Positions 43,614 through 52,343 of a stretch of DNA of 64,000 nucleotides are shown here, one piece after another. The stretch spans positions 62,001 to 126,000 of the forward strand of contig JAUMSH010000086.1 of NCBI GenBank assembly GCA_031292915.1, read 5' to 3'. How positions within the stretch are numbered: position 1 is the first letter of the stretch; each line of letters opens with the position of its first letter. The stretch comes from Collinsella sp. GTDB lineage: Bacteria; Actinomycetota; Coriobacteriia; Coriobacteriales; Coriobacteriaceae. The translations under genes were made by a program, and so were the position numbers. Below the pieces are notes generated by a model. That model was not told the origin of the DNA. It made no database searches and saw nothing but the letters and a program-made list of their open reading frames with translations.

Positions 43614-45521
43614 TTACTGCTGCTTGGGCATCAGCGGATTCTCACGCGTGAGGAGGTTCATGAACTCCTCGCCCGTGATGGTCTCCTTCTTGTACAGATA
43701 ACGAGCCAGCTCATGGAGCTTGAACTTGTTCTCCTTGAGGATCTGCAGAGCGCGGTCGTGCGCATCCTCGATCAGCTTGGCGACAATCGCGTCCACGCGC
43801 TCGGCCGTACCGGGGGCGCAGGTGAGCGAAGTGTCCTGGTTGAGGTACGCATTCTGAACGGTACCGAGCGCCATCATGCCAAACTCATCGGACATACCAA
43901 AGCGCGTCACCATGTTACGGGCGAGCTTGGTGGCCTGCTCGATATCGTTGGCGGCACCGGTCGTCATCTCACCAAAGATGAGCTCCTCGGCTGCACGGCC
44001 ACCGCAATAGACGGCGAGCTTGTCCAGGACCTCCTGGCGCGTGGTCAGGAAGCGCTCATCCTCCTCGACCTGCATGGTGTAGCCCAGAGCACCGCTCGTG
44101 CGCGGCACGATGGTGATCTTCGTGACCGGCGCAGAGCCCTTCTGGCGAGCGGCAACGATGGCATGACCGATCTCGTGATAAGAAACGACCTGCTTCTCGT
44201 GGTCGGACAGCACCGTGGACTTGCGCTGCTGACCGGCGATGACGACCTCCACCGACTCCTCAAAATCGTCCTGTGTGGCGCGCTTGCGACCCTCGCGGAC
44301 GGCACGCAGCGCGCCCTCGTTGATGATGTTGGCCAGGTCGGCGCCCGAGGCGCCGGGCGTGGCGCGGGCAATCGCGGTCAGGTCGATCGGCGGCTGCGTC
44401 TTCACGCTCTTGGCATGCAGCTCAAGAATGTTCTTGCGGCCGGTAAGGTCAGGCAGCTCAACGGGGATGCGGCGGTCAAAACGACCGGGGCGCAGCAGGG
44501 CCGGGTCGAGGCTGTCGGGACGGTTGGTTGCGGCGAGGACAACGATGCCCTTGTGGTTATCGAAGCCGTCCATCTCGGTCAGCAGCTGATTGAGCGTCTG
44601 CTCGCGCTCATCGTTGCCACTAAAGCCGCCGCCGTCGCGCTTCTTGCCGATGGTATCGATCTCATCGATAAAGACGATACACGGGGCCTTTTCCTTGGCC
44701 TGCTTAAACAGGTCACGAACCTTTGCAGCGCCGCGACCAACAAACATCTCAACGAACTCAGAGCCCGAAATGCTAAAGAACGGAACACCGGCCTCGCCGG
44801 CAACAGCCTTGGCAAGCAGGGTCTTACCGGTACCCGGAGGGCCAACAAGGAGAGCACCGCGCGGCAGCTTGGCGCCGATCTCCTCGTAGCGCTGCGGCTT
44901 CTCCAGAAAGTCGACGACCTCCTTGAGAGACTCCTTGGCCTCTTCCTGGCCGGCGACGTCCTTAAAGGTCACGCCCACGTCCTTGGAGGCGATCACGCGC
45001 GCGCCGGACTTACCCAGTCCGCCGCCGCCAAAACCGCCGCCGCCAAAGTTCATCGACGGGCCGTCATCGCCCATAGCCTTCTTCATGCGGCGGTTGAGCC
45101 ACCAACCGATGAGGAAGAAAATCGCCATGGGAAGAATGAGCGTGAGCAGGTAGTAGGTCATCAGACCCGAGTTTTTATCGGGAACGACCGACTCCAGGGA
45201 CGCACCGGATTCAAGCACACGATCGGTAAAGCCCGCGTCATTCGGCACACCGGTCGTCTTGTAGGCGATGTTCTCGTCCTCGCCCTTCTTGGTGTAATAA
45301 ATCGTGTAATCGTCCGTGTTGTACTCGACCTTGTCGACGCTCTTCTTATCGAGTGCTTTGACAAACGTCGAGTAATCGGTCTTCGTAATCTGCTGCGTGT
45401 GACCGATGTTGGGGAACAGAACGGTCGAGAGCACGAGGTAGACGACGAAGGCGATGAGCACGTAGAGGATCATATTCCGTCTACGTTTGTTGTCATCCAT
45501 CTCCATCTGCTTGAACTCCAT
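43614..45521 (-). CDS. ftsH: ATP-dependent zinc metalloprotease FtsH
   Basis: A 635-residue membrane protease for protein quality control. Two membrane segments flank a periplasmic part ([41 protein letters not shown]). The AAA domain has [18 protein letters not shown] and the second-region [14 protein letters not shown]. The zinc site is HEIGH (usually HEAGH), with D in a later [11 protein letters not shown] Gly-rich linker [11 protein letters not shown] precedes the AAA domain. The ribosome site is weak at 45521; ATGs at residues 6 and 8 are alternatives. Confidence 0.95.
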   Translation of the reverse strand: MEFKQMEMDDNKRRRNMILYVLIAFVVYLVLSTVLFPNIGHTQQITKTDYSTFVKALDKKSVDKVEYNTDDYTIYYTKKGEDENIAYKTTGVPNDAGFTDRVLESGASLESVVPDKNSGLMTYYLLTLILPMAIFFLIGWWLNRRMKKAMGDDGPSMNFGGGGFGGGGLGKSGARVIASKDVGVTFKDVAGQEEAKESLKEVVDFLEKPQRYEEIGAKLPRGALLVGPPGTGKTLLAKAVAGEAGVPFFSISGSEFVEMFVGRGAAKVRDLFKQAKEKAPCIVFIDEIDTIGKKRDGGGFSGNDEREQTLNQLLTEMDGFDNHKGIVVLAATNRPDSLDPALLRPGRFDRRIPVELPDLTGRKNILELHAKSVKTQPPIDLTAIARATPGASGADLANIINEGALRAVREGRKRATQDDFEESVEVVIAGQQRKSTVLSDHEKQVVSYHEIGHAIVAARQKGSAPVTKITIVPRTSGALGYTMQVEEDERFLTTRQEVLDKLAVYCGGRAAEELIFGEMTTGAANDIEQATKLARNMVTRFGMSDEFGMMALGTVQNAYLNQDTSLTCAPGTAERVDAIVAKLIEDAHDRALQILKENKFKLHELARYLYKKETITGEEFMNLLTRENPLMPKQQ

Positions 45522-45598
45522 CTACTGGGGTTGATAATGCTATCTAGAATACCCAACCCAGACGGCGATAAACCGACGCCGGGCACGAAAGGACAGAG

Positions 45599-45846
45599 AT
45601 GGCATCACTGGAAGTCGGCAAGGTTCAGATCTACACGGGCGACGGCAAGGGCAAGACGACGGCTGCGCTGGGGCGCGAGAGGATGTCGAGGAACTGATTG
45701 CGATAAAGCCCGCCACCACGGAGCTCGTGCTCACCGGCCGCGGGCTGCTGCCCCTCGCGGACCTCGCCGACCTGGTCACCGAAATGCGCCCCGTCAAACA
45801 CTACTTCGACGAAGGCCTCCTAGCCCGCCAAGGCATCGAATACTAA
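45599..45846 (+). pseudogene. cobO: Corrinoid adenosyltransferase (CobO/BtuR) remnant with internal deletion and frameshift
   Basis: The first 25 codons encode MASLEVGKVQIYTGDGKGKT followed by TAALG, the CobO N-terminus with its P-loop. After this the frame shifts, and the next 56 or so codons encode the CobO end (EDVEELIAIKPATTEL, VLTGRGLLPLADLADLVTEM, VKHYFDEGLLARQGIEY, stop). About 90 residues of the middle are missing. AAAGGA still precedes the ATG. The true enzyme adenosylates cob(I)alamin; this copy cannot fold as one, and an intact copy may exist elsewhere. Confidence 0.85.
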
Positions 45847-45848
45847 TT

Positions 45849-45929
45849 GATCCGAAGGGGGCAGAGGAAAACGGATCATCGACATCACGACGGAGAGCAA
45901 TGATCCGTTCTCCTCCGCCCCAAGGGATC
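45849..45929. repeat. Inverted repeat with AACGGATCAT arms
   Basis: Arms 45849-45879 and 45900-45929 match as reverse complements over AACGGATCAT and most of the GATCC...GGGGC...GAGG outer part. It starts three bases after the cobO remnant and lies against the MATE gene stop. It may act as a terminator for both, or be another interspersed palindrome. Confidence 0.65.
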
Positions 45930-45930
45930 A

Positions 45931-47280
45931 TTAGGCGGTGGCGCGGCCTAGCCAGTTGCCGCTGTGGTGGTAGATGGTGAACATGGTTGCGGTGATGAGC
46001 CAGGTTACGGGGTAGACCAGCAGTAGATGCTCAAGCGACGGATCGAAGGGCATGATCGCAAACACCCAGATCACCCTGAGCACGACAGTGCCAAAAATCG
46101 TGAGCAGCATGGGCTGCAAGCTCACGCCGGCACCGCGAATGGAGCCCGACGCGTTTTCGATAATCGAGAAGATCGCGTAGAACGGCGCGATGAAATGAAG
46201 AATCGTCGTGGTGTACGCCGAAATCGAAGCATCGTCGACAAACAAACGCGACAGAGGACCCGAGAACACCAGGAGTACGGCAGACAGGCCACCAATGAGC
46301 ATAAACGAAAGCACGAGCGACGTGTGATATCCCTTGCGCATGCGCTCGTAATTGCGCGCGCCAAAGTTCTGCGCCGAGAACGTAGTGATCGATACGCCGA
46401 GCGCCTCGGTCACCATCCAGATAATGCCATCCAGGCGCCCAGATAGACCCCAAGCAGTCGTGACATCGGCGCCAAACGAATTAACCGACACCTGGATCAG
46501 CACGTTCGAGATCGAATAGGCAGCCGATTGAAATCCGAGTGGCAGACCACACGAGATCATACTCTTGCAAATACCGCGATCGATGCCGAGCTTAGACAGC
46601 GAAAGACGCCATGCGCCCGGAGCGCGCATCATGCGCAACACGATCATCGTTGCATTGGAGCAAATGGTCAGCGCCACTGCGATGCCGCAGCCCAGCGCCT
46701 CCATATGCAACACAGCGACAAAGATGATATCCAGCACCACGTTAACCAGGCAGCCAGAGGCAATGATCACAGCGGGGCCGCGCGTGTCGCCCACGGCACG
46801 CAGCAGTGCGGTTCCCATATTAAGCAGCAGTGCCGCAACCATCGCGGCAAAATAACAGCGAGCATAGGCCACGCCCTCGGCCAATAGTTCATGCGGCGTG
46901 TTCATAAGCACCAGCATGGGCTCAACGAACACTATGCCAAGAATCGAGAAAACGATACCGCCCACCAGCGCGAGCGTCATGGCTGTATGGACCGAACGAC
47001 ACAGTCGCTCATCATCGTGCTGACCAAAATACTGACCGGTAATGACCGCGCAGCCGGCGCCGACGCCAACGCAAAAGCCAATGCAGAGCTCGGTGAGCAC
47101 CATCGTAGCTTGAATGCCACCTAGCGCGAGCTTGCCGCCAAACTGACCGACGATATAGGTACCGATAAGCGTGTAGGCCTGCTGAAAAAACGAACTAAAA
47201 AAGATGGGAACGCACAGCGAAAGCAGCTGCTGCCAAATAACACCCTGCGTTACATCGATAGCCGTAGATTTCTTAGCCAC
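45931..47280 (-). CDS. MATE-family efflux transporter
   Basis: A 449-residue membrane protein with twelve predicted segments in two MatE halves (PIFFSSFFQQAYTLIGTYIVGQFGG; LPLGFQSAAYSISNVLIQVSVNSFG). Family members exchange drugs or metabolites for Na+ or H+. The GTG at 47280 is the start, with GGGGAGGG just upstream; the frame is open 62 codons further but has no ribosome site and would give a non-membrane head. It stands alone. Confidence 0.9.
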   Translation of the reverse strand: MAKKSTAIDVTQGVIWQQLLSLCVPIFFSSFFQQAYTLIGTYIVGQFGGKLALGGIQATMVLTELCIGFCVGVGAGCAVITGQYFGQHDDERLCRSVHTAMTLALVGGIVFSILGIVFVEPMLVLMNTPHELLAEGVAYARCYFAAMVAALLLNMGTALLRAVGDTRGPAVIIASGCLVNVVLDIIFVAVLHMEALGCGIAVALTICSNATMIVLRMMRAPGAWRLSLSKLGIDRGICKSMISCGLPLGFQSAAYSISNVLIQVSVNSFGADVTTAWGLSGRLDGIIWMVTEALGVSITTFSAQNFGARNYERMRKGYHTSLVLSFMLIGGLSAVLLVFSGPLSRLFVDDASISAYTTTILHFIAPFYAIFSIIENASGSIRGAGVSLQPMLLTIFGTVVLRVIWVFAIMPFDPSLEHLLLVYPVTWLITATMFTIYHHSGNWLGRATA

Positions 47281-47405
47281 ACGCCCTCCCCAAAAGCGTA
47301 CGTCAACCGACAAAACAGTAATTAAAGACCAAAGCCAATACCAGCTTAGCACCGACCGATATCGGCCGAAACGCCCCAAACCAGAGCCCGGTGCGAAATA
47401 TCTGC

Positions 47406-48320
47406 CTAGTGATACAGCCCCGGCTGGTAGTGGTACTCGTTGCTCACATGCGGGCACAGCTGCCAAAAGGCGACAGCACTTGCCGCGGCCACGTTAAGCG
47501 AATCGACCCCGTGCGCCATCGGAATGCGCACGGCTCGGTCACAGCCCGAGATGGTCTTGGCGCCCAGGCCGGCACCCTCGGTGCCCATAAAGATTGCCAG
47601 GCGGTCAATCTCCTGCAGCGCGGGATCGTCCAATGACACCGAATCATCCGTCAACGCCATTGCGGCACACGAAAAGCCGGCATCGTGCAGCGCCGCCAGC
47701 CCATCATGCGGCCATACGCGCGCCTCGCTGCCAATGCGTGTCCAGGGCACCTGGAACACGGTGCCCATGCTCACGCGAGCCGAGCGACGATACAGTGGAT
47801 CGCAGCACGTAGGGCTCACCAGAATGCCGTCGACATTGAGCGCGGCGGCCGAGCGGAAAATCGCGCCGACGTTGGTGTGGTCGACAATACCCTCGAGCAC
47901 GCACACGCGCACCGGGCGCTCTCCCGCCGCCTCGACGACGCCGCCCAAGAACTCGGTTACCGGAATCTGGCGTGGACGACGGAATGCCGCGAGCGCACCG
48001 CGCGTCACATTGAAGCCCGTCAGCTGCTCCATGAGCTCCATCGAGGCCACGAACACGGGAACCGGGCCCGCACCTTCGCGTACCGCCAGGCGCTCAAACA
48101 GCGGTATCATCTGGTCGAGCCAGCGTTCGCCCAAAAGAAAGCTCACCGGCTCGTATCCGGCGCGCACCGCGCGCTCGATAACCTTGGCACTCTCGGCGAT
48201 AAAGATGCCCTTTTGCGGCTCCAGCACGCAGCGAAGCTCGCGCTCGGTCAGTCGCACGTAGGCATCGAGCCGCTCGTCCTCGAGCGAATCGATTCGCAGC
48301 ACCTCAACGGCATCAGTCAT
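47406..48320 (-). CDS. SpoU/TrmH-family RNA 2'-O-methyltransferase
   Basis: A 304-residue SPOUT methyltransferase for rRNA or tRNA ribose. The three SpoU motifs are EGIVDHTNVGAIFRSAAAL, AIFMGTEGAGLG and RIPMAHGVDSLNVAAASAVAF. An N-terminal substrate-binding part includes FIAESAKVIERAVRAGYEP. The ATG at 48320 opens at TDAVEVLRIDS; its ribosome site is distant, so the start is less sure. Target nucleotide unknown. Confidence 0.9.
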   Translation of the reverse strand: MTDAVEVLRIDSLEDERLDAYVRLTERELRCVLEPQKGIFIAESAKVIERAVRAGYEPVSFLLGERWLDQMIPLFERLAVREGAGPVPVFVASMELMEQLTGFNVTRGALAAFRRPRQIPVTEFLGGVVEAAGERPVRVCVLEGIVDHTNVGAIFRSAAALNVDGILVSPTCCDPLYRRSARVSMGTVFQVPWTRIGSEARVWPHDGLAALHDAGFSCAAMALTDDSVSLDDPALQEIDRLAIFMGTEGAGLGAKTISGCDRAVRIPMAHGVDSLNVAAASAVAFWQLCPHVSNEYHYQPGLYH

Positions 48321-48429
48321 AGCAGTCAGCCCGCACCCTTCTTTACAGCACCTATACAAATATCGGGGCAACGCCATGCGCCGCCCCGCCACTCATTCCA
48401 ACCCGATAATACCGAAGCGATAATCGGGT

Positions 48430-48948
48430 TTACGCATCAACGCGACGATACGTCACGAACTCATATTTGAGGCCCTCATCGCCCTCTCCGGCAGCGACAA
48501 CCGCCGATTCGCTGGCCCGCGCAATCTCCCAAGCGGGATCGGCATCCAGATCGGGAAAGCACGTATCCACGTCATGCACGCAATGGTTATGCGTAACCTC
48601 GGCCTCGACGCAATACGGCAAAAACTGTCGATATACCTCGCCGCCGCCAATCACCCACGCAACGCGTTCATCAGCTACCGCGGCGAGCGCTTCGTCGATG
48701 CTATGCACCACGTCGACGCCCTCGGCAGCAAAGCTCTCGTCGCGCGTGAGCACAATGTTGCGGCGATTCTTAAGCGGACGCCCGCCGGGAAAACTCAGCA
48801 GCGTCTTGCGTCCCATAATGACCGGACAGCCTTTGGTGCACGCCACAAAATGGCGCATGTCGGCACGGTTGGACACGACCATGTCACCCTCGCACCCAAT
48901 ACCCCAGTCATCGCACACGGCGACAATGGCAGAAAGCTTACACGTCAT
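48430..48948 (-). CDS. folA: Dihydrofolate reductase
   Basis: A 172-residue enzyme reducing dihydrofolate with NADPH. LSAIVAVCDDWGIGCEGDMV, the MGRKTLLSFPGGRPLKNRRNIVLTR block and WVIGGGEVYRQFLP are the family features. It follows thyA directly (the stop is 9 bases upstream of the ATG, with AGGTG as ribosome site; a GTG at 48957 is an alternative), so the dihydrofolate made by ThyA is recycled from the same operon. Confidence 0.95.
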   Translation of the reverse strand: MTCKLSAIVAVCDDWGIGCEGDMVVSNRADMRHFVACTKGCPVIMGRKTLLSFPGGRPLKNRRNIVLTRDESFAAEGVDVVHSIDEALAAVADERVAWVIGGGEVYRQFLPYCVEAEVTHNHCVHDVDTCFPDLDADPAWEIARASESAVVAAGEGDEGLKYEFVTYRRVDA

Positions 48949-48957
48949 GCGCGTCAC

Positions 48958-49806
48958 CTACACCGCAATGGGGATGTTCTTGACCTGCGGGCCGTGCTCA
49001 TAGCCCTCGACGATCAGATCATCGGTCGTAAACGCGTAGAAATCATGCACATCGGGGTTGAGCGTTACCTTGGGAGCCGCAAACTGCGGACGCTCGATAA
49101 GTTCGCGGATGATATCGACATGACGGTCGTAAATGTGGGCATCGGCAATCACGTGCAGCAGCTCGCCAGCGATCATATCGACCGACTGCGCAACCATCAT
49201 CAGCAAAATGGCGTACTGGCACACATTCCAGTTGTTCGCGGCCAAAATGTCCTGGCTACGCTGGTTGAGAATCATGTTGAGCGTCGGCTTGTCATCCTGC
49301 GGGCGCTGCGTCACGTTATACGTCACGCTGTAGGCGCACGGATACAGGTGCATCTCGGACAGATCGCTAAACACATAGGTGTTCGTCATAATGCGGCGGC
49401 TGTACGGCGTGTGCTTAAGGTCGTACAGCACGCGGTCCATCTGGTCAAAGTCACCCTCGGCATAATGGCTTTTCTGGCCAATCTGATACCCGTAGGCCTT
49501 GCCGATGGAACCGGTCTCGTCGGCCCACTCATCCCAGATATGGCTGTTGAGGTCATGCACGTTATTGGACTTCTTCTGATAGATCCATAGGATCTCGTCC
49601 ATGGCAGATTTGAGGGCCGTACGACGCAGGGTAAGAGCCGGAAACTCCTCACGCAGGTCGTAGCGGGCCGTGACACCAAAGTTTTTAATGGTATAGGCAG
49701 GGGTGCCATCCTCCCACACCGGGCGGACCTTTTGGCCCTCGGTGGTGGTGCCATGGTCCAGAATATCGCGGCACATGGTTACAAACTGTTGATCAGCTTT
49801 GCTCAT
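48958..49806 (-). CDS. thyA: Thymidylate synthase (ThyA)
   Basis: A 282-residue enzyme making dTMP from dUMP with methylene-folate. The catalytic cysteine is in HLYPCAYSVTYNV; NQRSQDILAANNWNVCQYAILLMM and ADAHIYDRHVDII complete the site. The spacing and the longer N-terminus resemble the Bacillus subtilis/phage ThyA subtype more than E. coli ThyA. AGGAGG precedes the ATG at 49806; a long frame extending to 50376 runs through the divergent gene and was rejected. Confidence 0.93.
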   Translation of the reverse strand: MSKADQQFVTMCRDILDHGTTTEGQKVRPVWEDGTPAYTIKNFGVTARYDLREEFPALTLRRTALKSAMDEILWIYQKKSNNVHDLNSHIWDEWADETGSIGKAYGYQIGQKSHYAEGDFDQMDRVLYDLKHTPYSRRIMTNTYVFSDLSEMHLYPCAYSVTYNVTQRPQDDKPTLNMILNQRSQDILAANNWNVCQYAILLMMVAQSVDMIAGELLHVIADAHIYDRHVDIIRELIERPQFAAPKVTLNPDVHDFYAFTTDDLIVEGYEHGPQVKNIPIAV

Positions 49807-49893
49807 TGACCCTCCTGTCAGTCGCCTACAAGCGAGATTCATTGTAGCCCAGGCGCACGCGGCCCCACAGCCCAAACATAAGCCCTCATTTTC

Positions 49894-49958
49894 TGACATA
49901 TGCCAAAAATGCCTTGCGCAAATCGGCGCGTTCGCTATTCTATTGTTGACATATGTCA
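49894..49958. promoter_or_regulatory. Paired TGACATATG(T/C)CA palindromes upstream of the DUF134-NifX gene
   Basis: TGACATATGTCA at 49947-49958 is a perfect 12-base palindrome lying 14 bases before the start codon, and TGACATATGCCA at 49894-49905 is a near copy. They flank a possible promoter (TTGCGC at 49914-49919 and TATTCT at 49936-49941, 16 bases apart). They look like operator sites, possibly for the helix-turn-helix of the protein itself, and could also affect thyA. Confidence 0.5.
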
Positions 49959-49972
49959 GATAAGGAGTGTGC

Positions 49973-50737
49973 ATGGCAGGAAGACGCGAGAAACTGCGCC
50001 GCGTCGGAATCATCCCCGAATACCGCGGCTTTACCCCTGACGGCCTAGCCAGCGGAGACGCCATCGACATGACGGTCGACGAGCTCGAGGTGCTGCGCCT
50101 GTGCGATCTAGAAGGCCTTAACCAAGAGGCAGTCGCACAGCGCATGGGCATTGCCCGCGCCACGGTGGCGGCAATCTGCAGCCGCGCGCATCGCAAAGTG
50201 GCAAACGCGCTGGTCAACGGACGGGCGCTCATCATCGAGGGCGGCAATATCGCGTACTCCCCCATCACCACAACGACGGCCGTATGGCCAGCAAAGGAGG
50301 TCGACACCATGAGGGTGACAACCACGTACGACAACGGCAACATCTTTATGCACTTTGGCCGCAGCGAGCAGTTCAAGATCTACGACATTCAGGACGGCAA
50401 GGTGCTCAACGAACAGGTCGTGGGCACCGGCGGCACCGGCCACGGTGCCCTTGCGGGCCTGCTCGCCAACGGTGGCGTGGACACGCTCATCTGCGGCGGC
50501 ATCGGCGGCGGCGCTATCAATGCGCTTGCCCAAGCCGGCATCACGGTATACGCAGGTGCCCAGGGCAGCTGCGACGCTTGCGTCGAGGCCCTTATCGCCG
50601 GCACGCTCGCACAGAACGGCGAGGCCACGTGCGGCTGCCACGGCCATGACCACGACCACGCCCACGAACACGGCGAGTCCTGCAGCTGCCACGACCATCA
50701 CGAGCACGAGGGCCACGAGGGCTGCAGCTGCCACTAA
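49973..50737 (+). CDS. DUF134 and NifX/NifB-domain fusion with His/Cys-rich tail
   Basis: A 254-residue protein in three parts. Residues 1-100 are a DUF134 (UPF0251) helix-turn-helix domain (LRLCDLEGLNQEAVAQRMG, then IARATVAAICSRAHRKVA). Residues 105-215 are a dinitrogenase Fe-Mo cofactor (NifX/NifB C-terminal) domain with TGGTGHGALAGLLANGGVDTL and CGGIGGGAINAL. The last 35 residues carry 12 His and 6 Cys (e.g. HGHDHDHAHEHG), a likely metal-binding tail. AAGGAG lies 6 bases before the ATG at 49973. There are no nif genes nearby. I infer a metal- or cluster-responsive regulator. Confidence 0.85.
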   Translation: MAGRREKLRRVGIIPEYRGFTPDGLASGDAIDMTVDELEVLRLCDLEGLNQEAVAQRMGIARATVAAICSRAHRKVANALVNGRALIIEGGNIAYSPITTTTAVWPAKEVDTMRVTTTYDNGNIFMHFGRSEQFKIYDIQDGKVLNEQVVGTGGTGHGALAGLLANGGVDTLICGGIGGGAINALAQAGITVYAGAQGSCDACVEALIAGTLAQNGEATCGCHGHDHDHAHEHGESCSCHDHHEHEGHEGCSCH

Positions 50738-50800
50738 CGGCACGACACCGCGAGCTCGGGGCGCGACGCCGAACGCAACCCAACAATCAAAGCCAACAAC

Positions 50801-50833
50801 AAAGGCCACCCGGTAGCTTCCGAGTGGCCTTTG
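50801..50833. terminator. Bidirectional terminator between the DUF134-NifX and ffh genes
   Basis: AAAGGCCACCCGG pairs with CCGAGTGGCCTTT around TAGCTT. Ts follow on both strands only briefly, but the position between convergent genes fits a shared terminator. Confidence 0.7.
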
Positions 50834-50857
50834 CCATATCAAGCTGGAATTACAGCC

Positions 50858-52333
50858 CTATTTCTTATTGCGCATCTGCGCTTCCATCTGGCGCAGCAGC
50901 TCCATATCGGACTTGGGACCGCCCGTACCCAGGCCGCCCATGCCGCCCAGACCCATAGCGTCCAGGCCAGGGATATTGGGCATGCGCATTTTCTTGCCCT
51001 TCCTACCCTTTTTGCCCTTCTTGCCGCCGGCCTGTGCCTGATTGGCTATCGTGCGCATGCGGCCCATCATCTTATTCATCTCGCCCCACTGCTTCATAAG
51101 GCTATTGACTTCGGTGGGGGTTACGCCGGCGCCCTTGGCGATACGCGCGCGACGTTGACCGTTGATTATGGAGGGACGCAGGCGCTCCTCCTTGGTCATC
51201 GACATGATGATGGCCTCGTTCTTATCGAAGATGCCCTCGTCCAGGTTGCCGCCCATCTGGTTGAGTGCGCGCTGGCCACCGGGAAGCATGCCCAGGATAC
51301 CCTTCATGCCGCCCATCTTTTTGACGGCTTTCATCTGGTCGAGCATATCGTTCATGGTGAAGCCCTCGCGCAGCATACGCTCGGCAGCCTCAAGCTGCTC
51401 TGCATCGGCTGCCTCCTGGGCCTTCTCGATAATGCCGACAACATCGCCCATGCCCAGAATGCGCTTGGCCATGCGATCGGGATAGAACGGCTCAAGCGAA
51501 TCGGGTTTCTCGCCCATGCTCACAAACTTGATGGGCTTACCGGTCACCTGACGCACCGAAAGTGCGCCGCCGCCACGGGCATCGCCGTCGAGCTTGGAGA
51601 TGATCACACCGTCAAAATCGGTGCGATCGGCGAAGGTCGAGACGACGTTGACGATGTCCTGGCCGGTCATGGCGTCGACGACCATCAGCACCTGGTCGGG
51701 CTTGACGGCCTTCTTGATGTCGACGGCCTCCTGCATCATCTGCTCGTCGATCTGAAGACGACCGGCGGTATCGACGATGACCACGTCGCGCAGGTGATCG
51801 ACGGCCTCTTGGATGGCGCCCTTGGCAATATCGACCGGGTGCGCTCCGTCACCGCGGAAGACCGGCACGCCGATCTCGCCACCGAGCGTGGCCAGCTGGT
51901 CGGCAGCGGCGGGACGGTAGACGTCGCACGCGGCGAGCAGCGGCGAGCGGCCCTGCTTCTTGAGCAGGTAGGCCAGCTTTACGGCCGCCGTGGTCTTACC
52001 GGAGCCCTGCAAGCCAACGAGCATGATGACATTGGGAATGCGGTTGCTAAAGACGAGTTTGCTCTCGGTTGAGCCGAGCATCTCGGTGAGCTCGTCGAGC
52101 ACGATCTTGACGACGTTTTGCGCCGGCGACAGCGACTCCATGACCTCGGCGGTCATGCAGCGCTCCTTGGTCTTGGCGACGAACTCCTTGACGACCTTAA
52201 AGTTAACGTCGGCCTCGAGCAGGGCCATGCGAATATCGCGCATGGCCGAAGTAATATCGGCCTCGGTCAGCTTACCCTTGCCGCGCAGGCGGTCAAATGT
52301 GTCGTTGAGGCGATCGCTCAGGGAATCAAACAC
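50858..52333 (-). CDS. ffh: Signal recognition particle protein Ffh
   Basis: A 491-residue GTPase that binds signal sequences co-translationally. N domain, then G domain with GLQGSGKTTAAVKLA, DVYRPAAADQL, VIVDTAGRLQ and SKLDGDARGGGALS, then the methionine-rich M domain (FTMNDMLDQMKAVKKMGGMKGILGMLPG). It starts with GTG after AAGGAG and follows ftsY closely. The tail is Gly/Met-rich. Confidence 0.96.
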   Translation of the reverse strand: MFDSLSDRLNDTFDRLRGKGKLTEADITSAMRDIRMALLEADVNFKVVKEFVAKTKERCMTAEVMESLSPAQNVVKIVLDELTEMLGSTESKLVFSNRIPNVIMLVGLQGSGKTTAAVKLAYLLKKQGRSPLLAACDVYRPAAADQLATLGGEIGVPVFRGDGAHPVDIAKGAIQEAVDHLRDVVIVDTAGRLQIDEQMMQEAVDIKKAVKPDQVLMVVDAMTGQDIVNVVSTFADRTDFDGVIISKLDGDARGGGALSVRQVTGKPIKFVSMGEKPDSLEPFYPDRMAKRILGMGDVVGIIEKAQEAADAEQLEAAERMLREGFTMNDMLDQMKAVKKMGGMKGILGMLPGGQRALNQMGGNLDEGIFDKNEAIIMSMTKEERLRPSIINGQRRARIAKGAGVTPTEVNSLMKQWGEMNKMMGRMRTIANQAQAGGKKGKKGRKGKKMRMPNIPGLDAMGLGGMGGLGTGGPKSDMELLRQMEAQMRNKK

Positions 52334-52343
52334 TGGTTACTCC

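Noticed and set aside
43713..45980. 755-codon plus-strand frame opposite ftsH running into the cobO remnant
   Set aside because: Antisense over ftsH; beyond 45599 it passes through cobO in the wrong frame.
49807..50376. N-terminal extension of thyA to a 472-residue protein
   Set aside because: It runs antisense through the DUF134-NifX gene, and the ATG at 49806 has a strong AGGAGG.
50108..50842. 244-codon minus-strand frame opposite the DUF134-NifX gene
   Set aside because: Its Val/Ala-rich sequence mirrors the His/Cys-rich sense tail; no ribosome site or domain.
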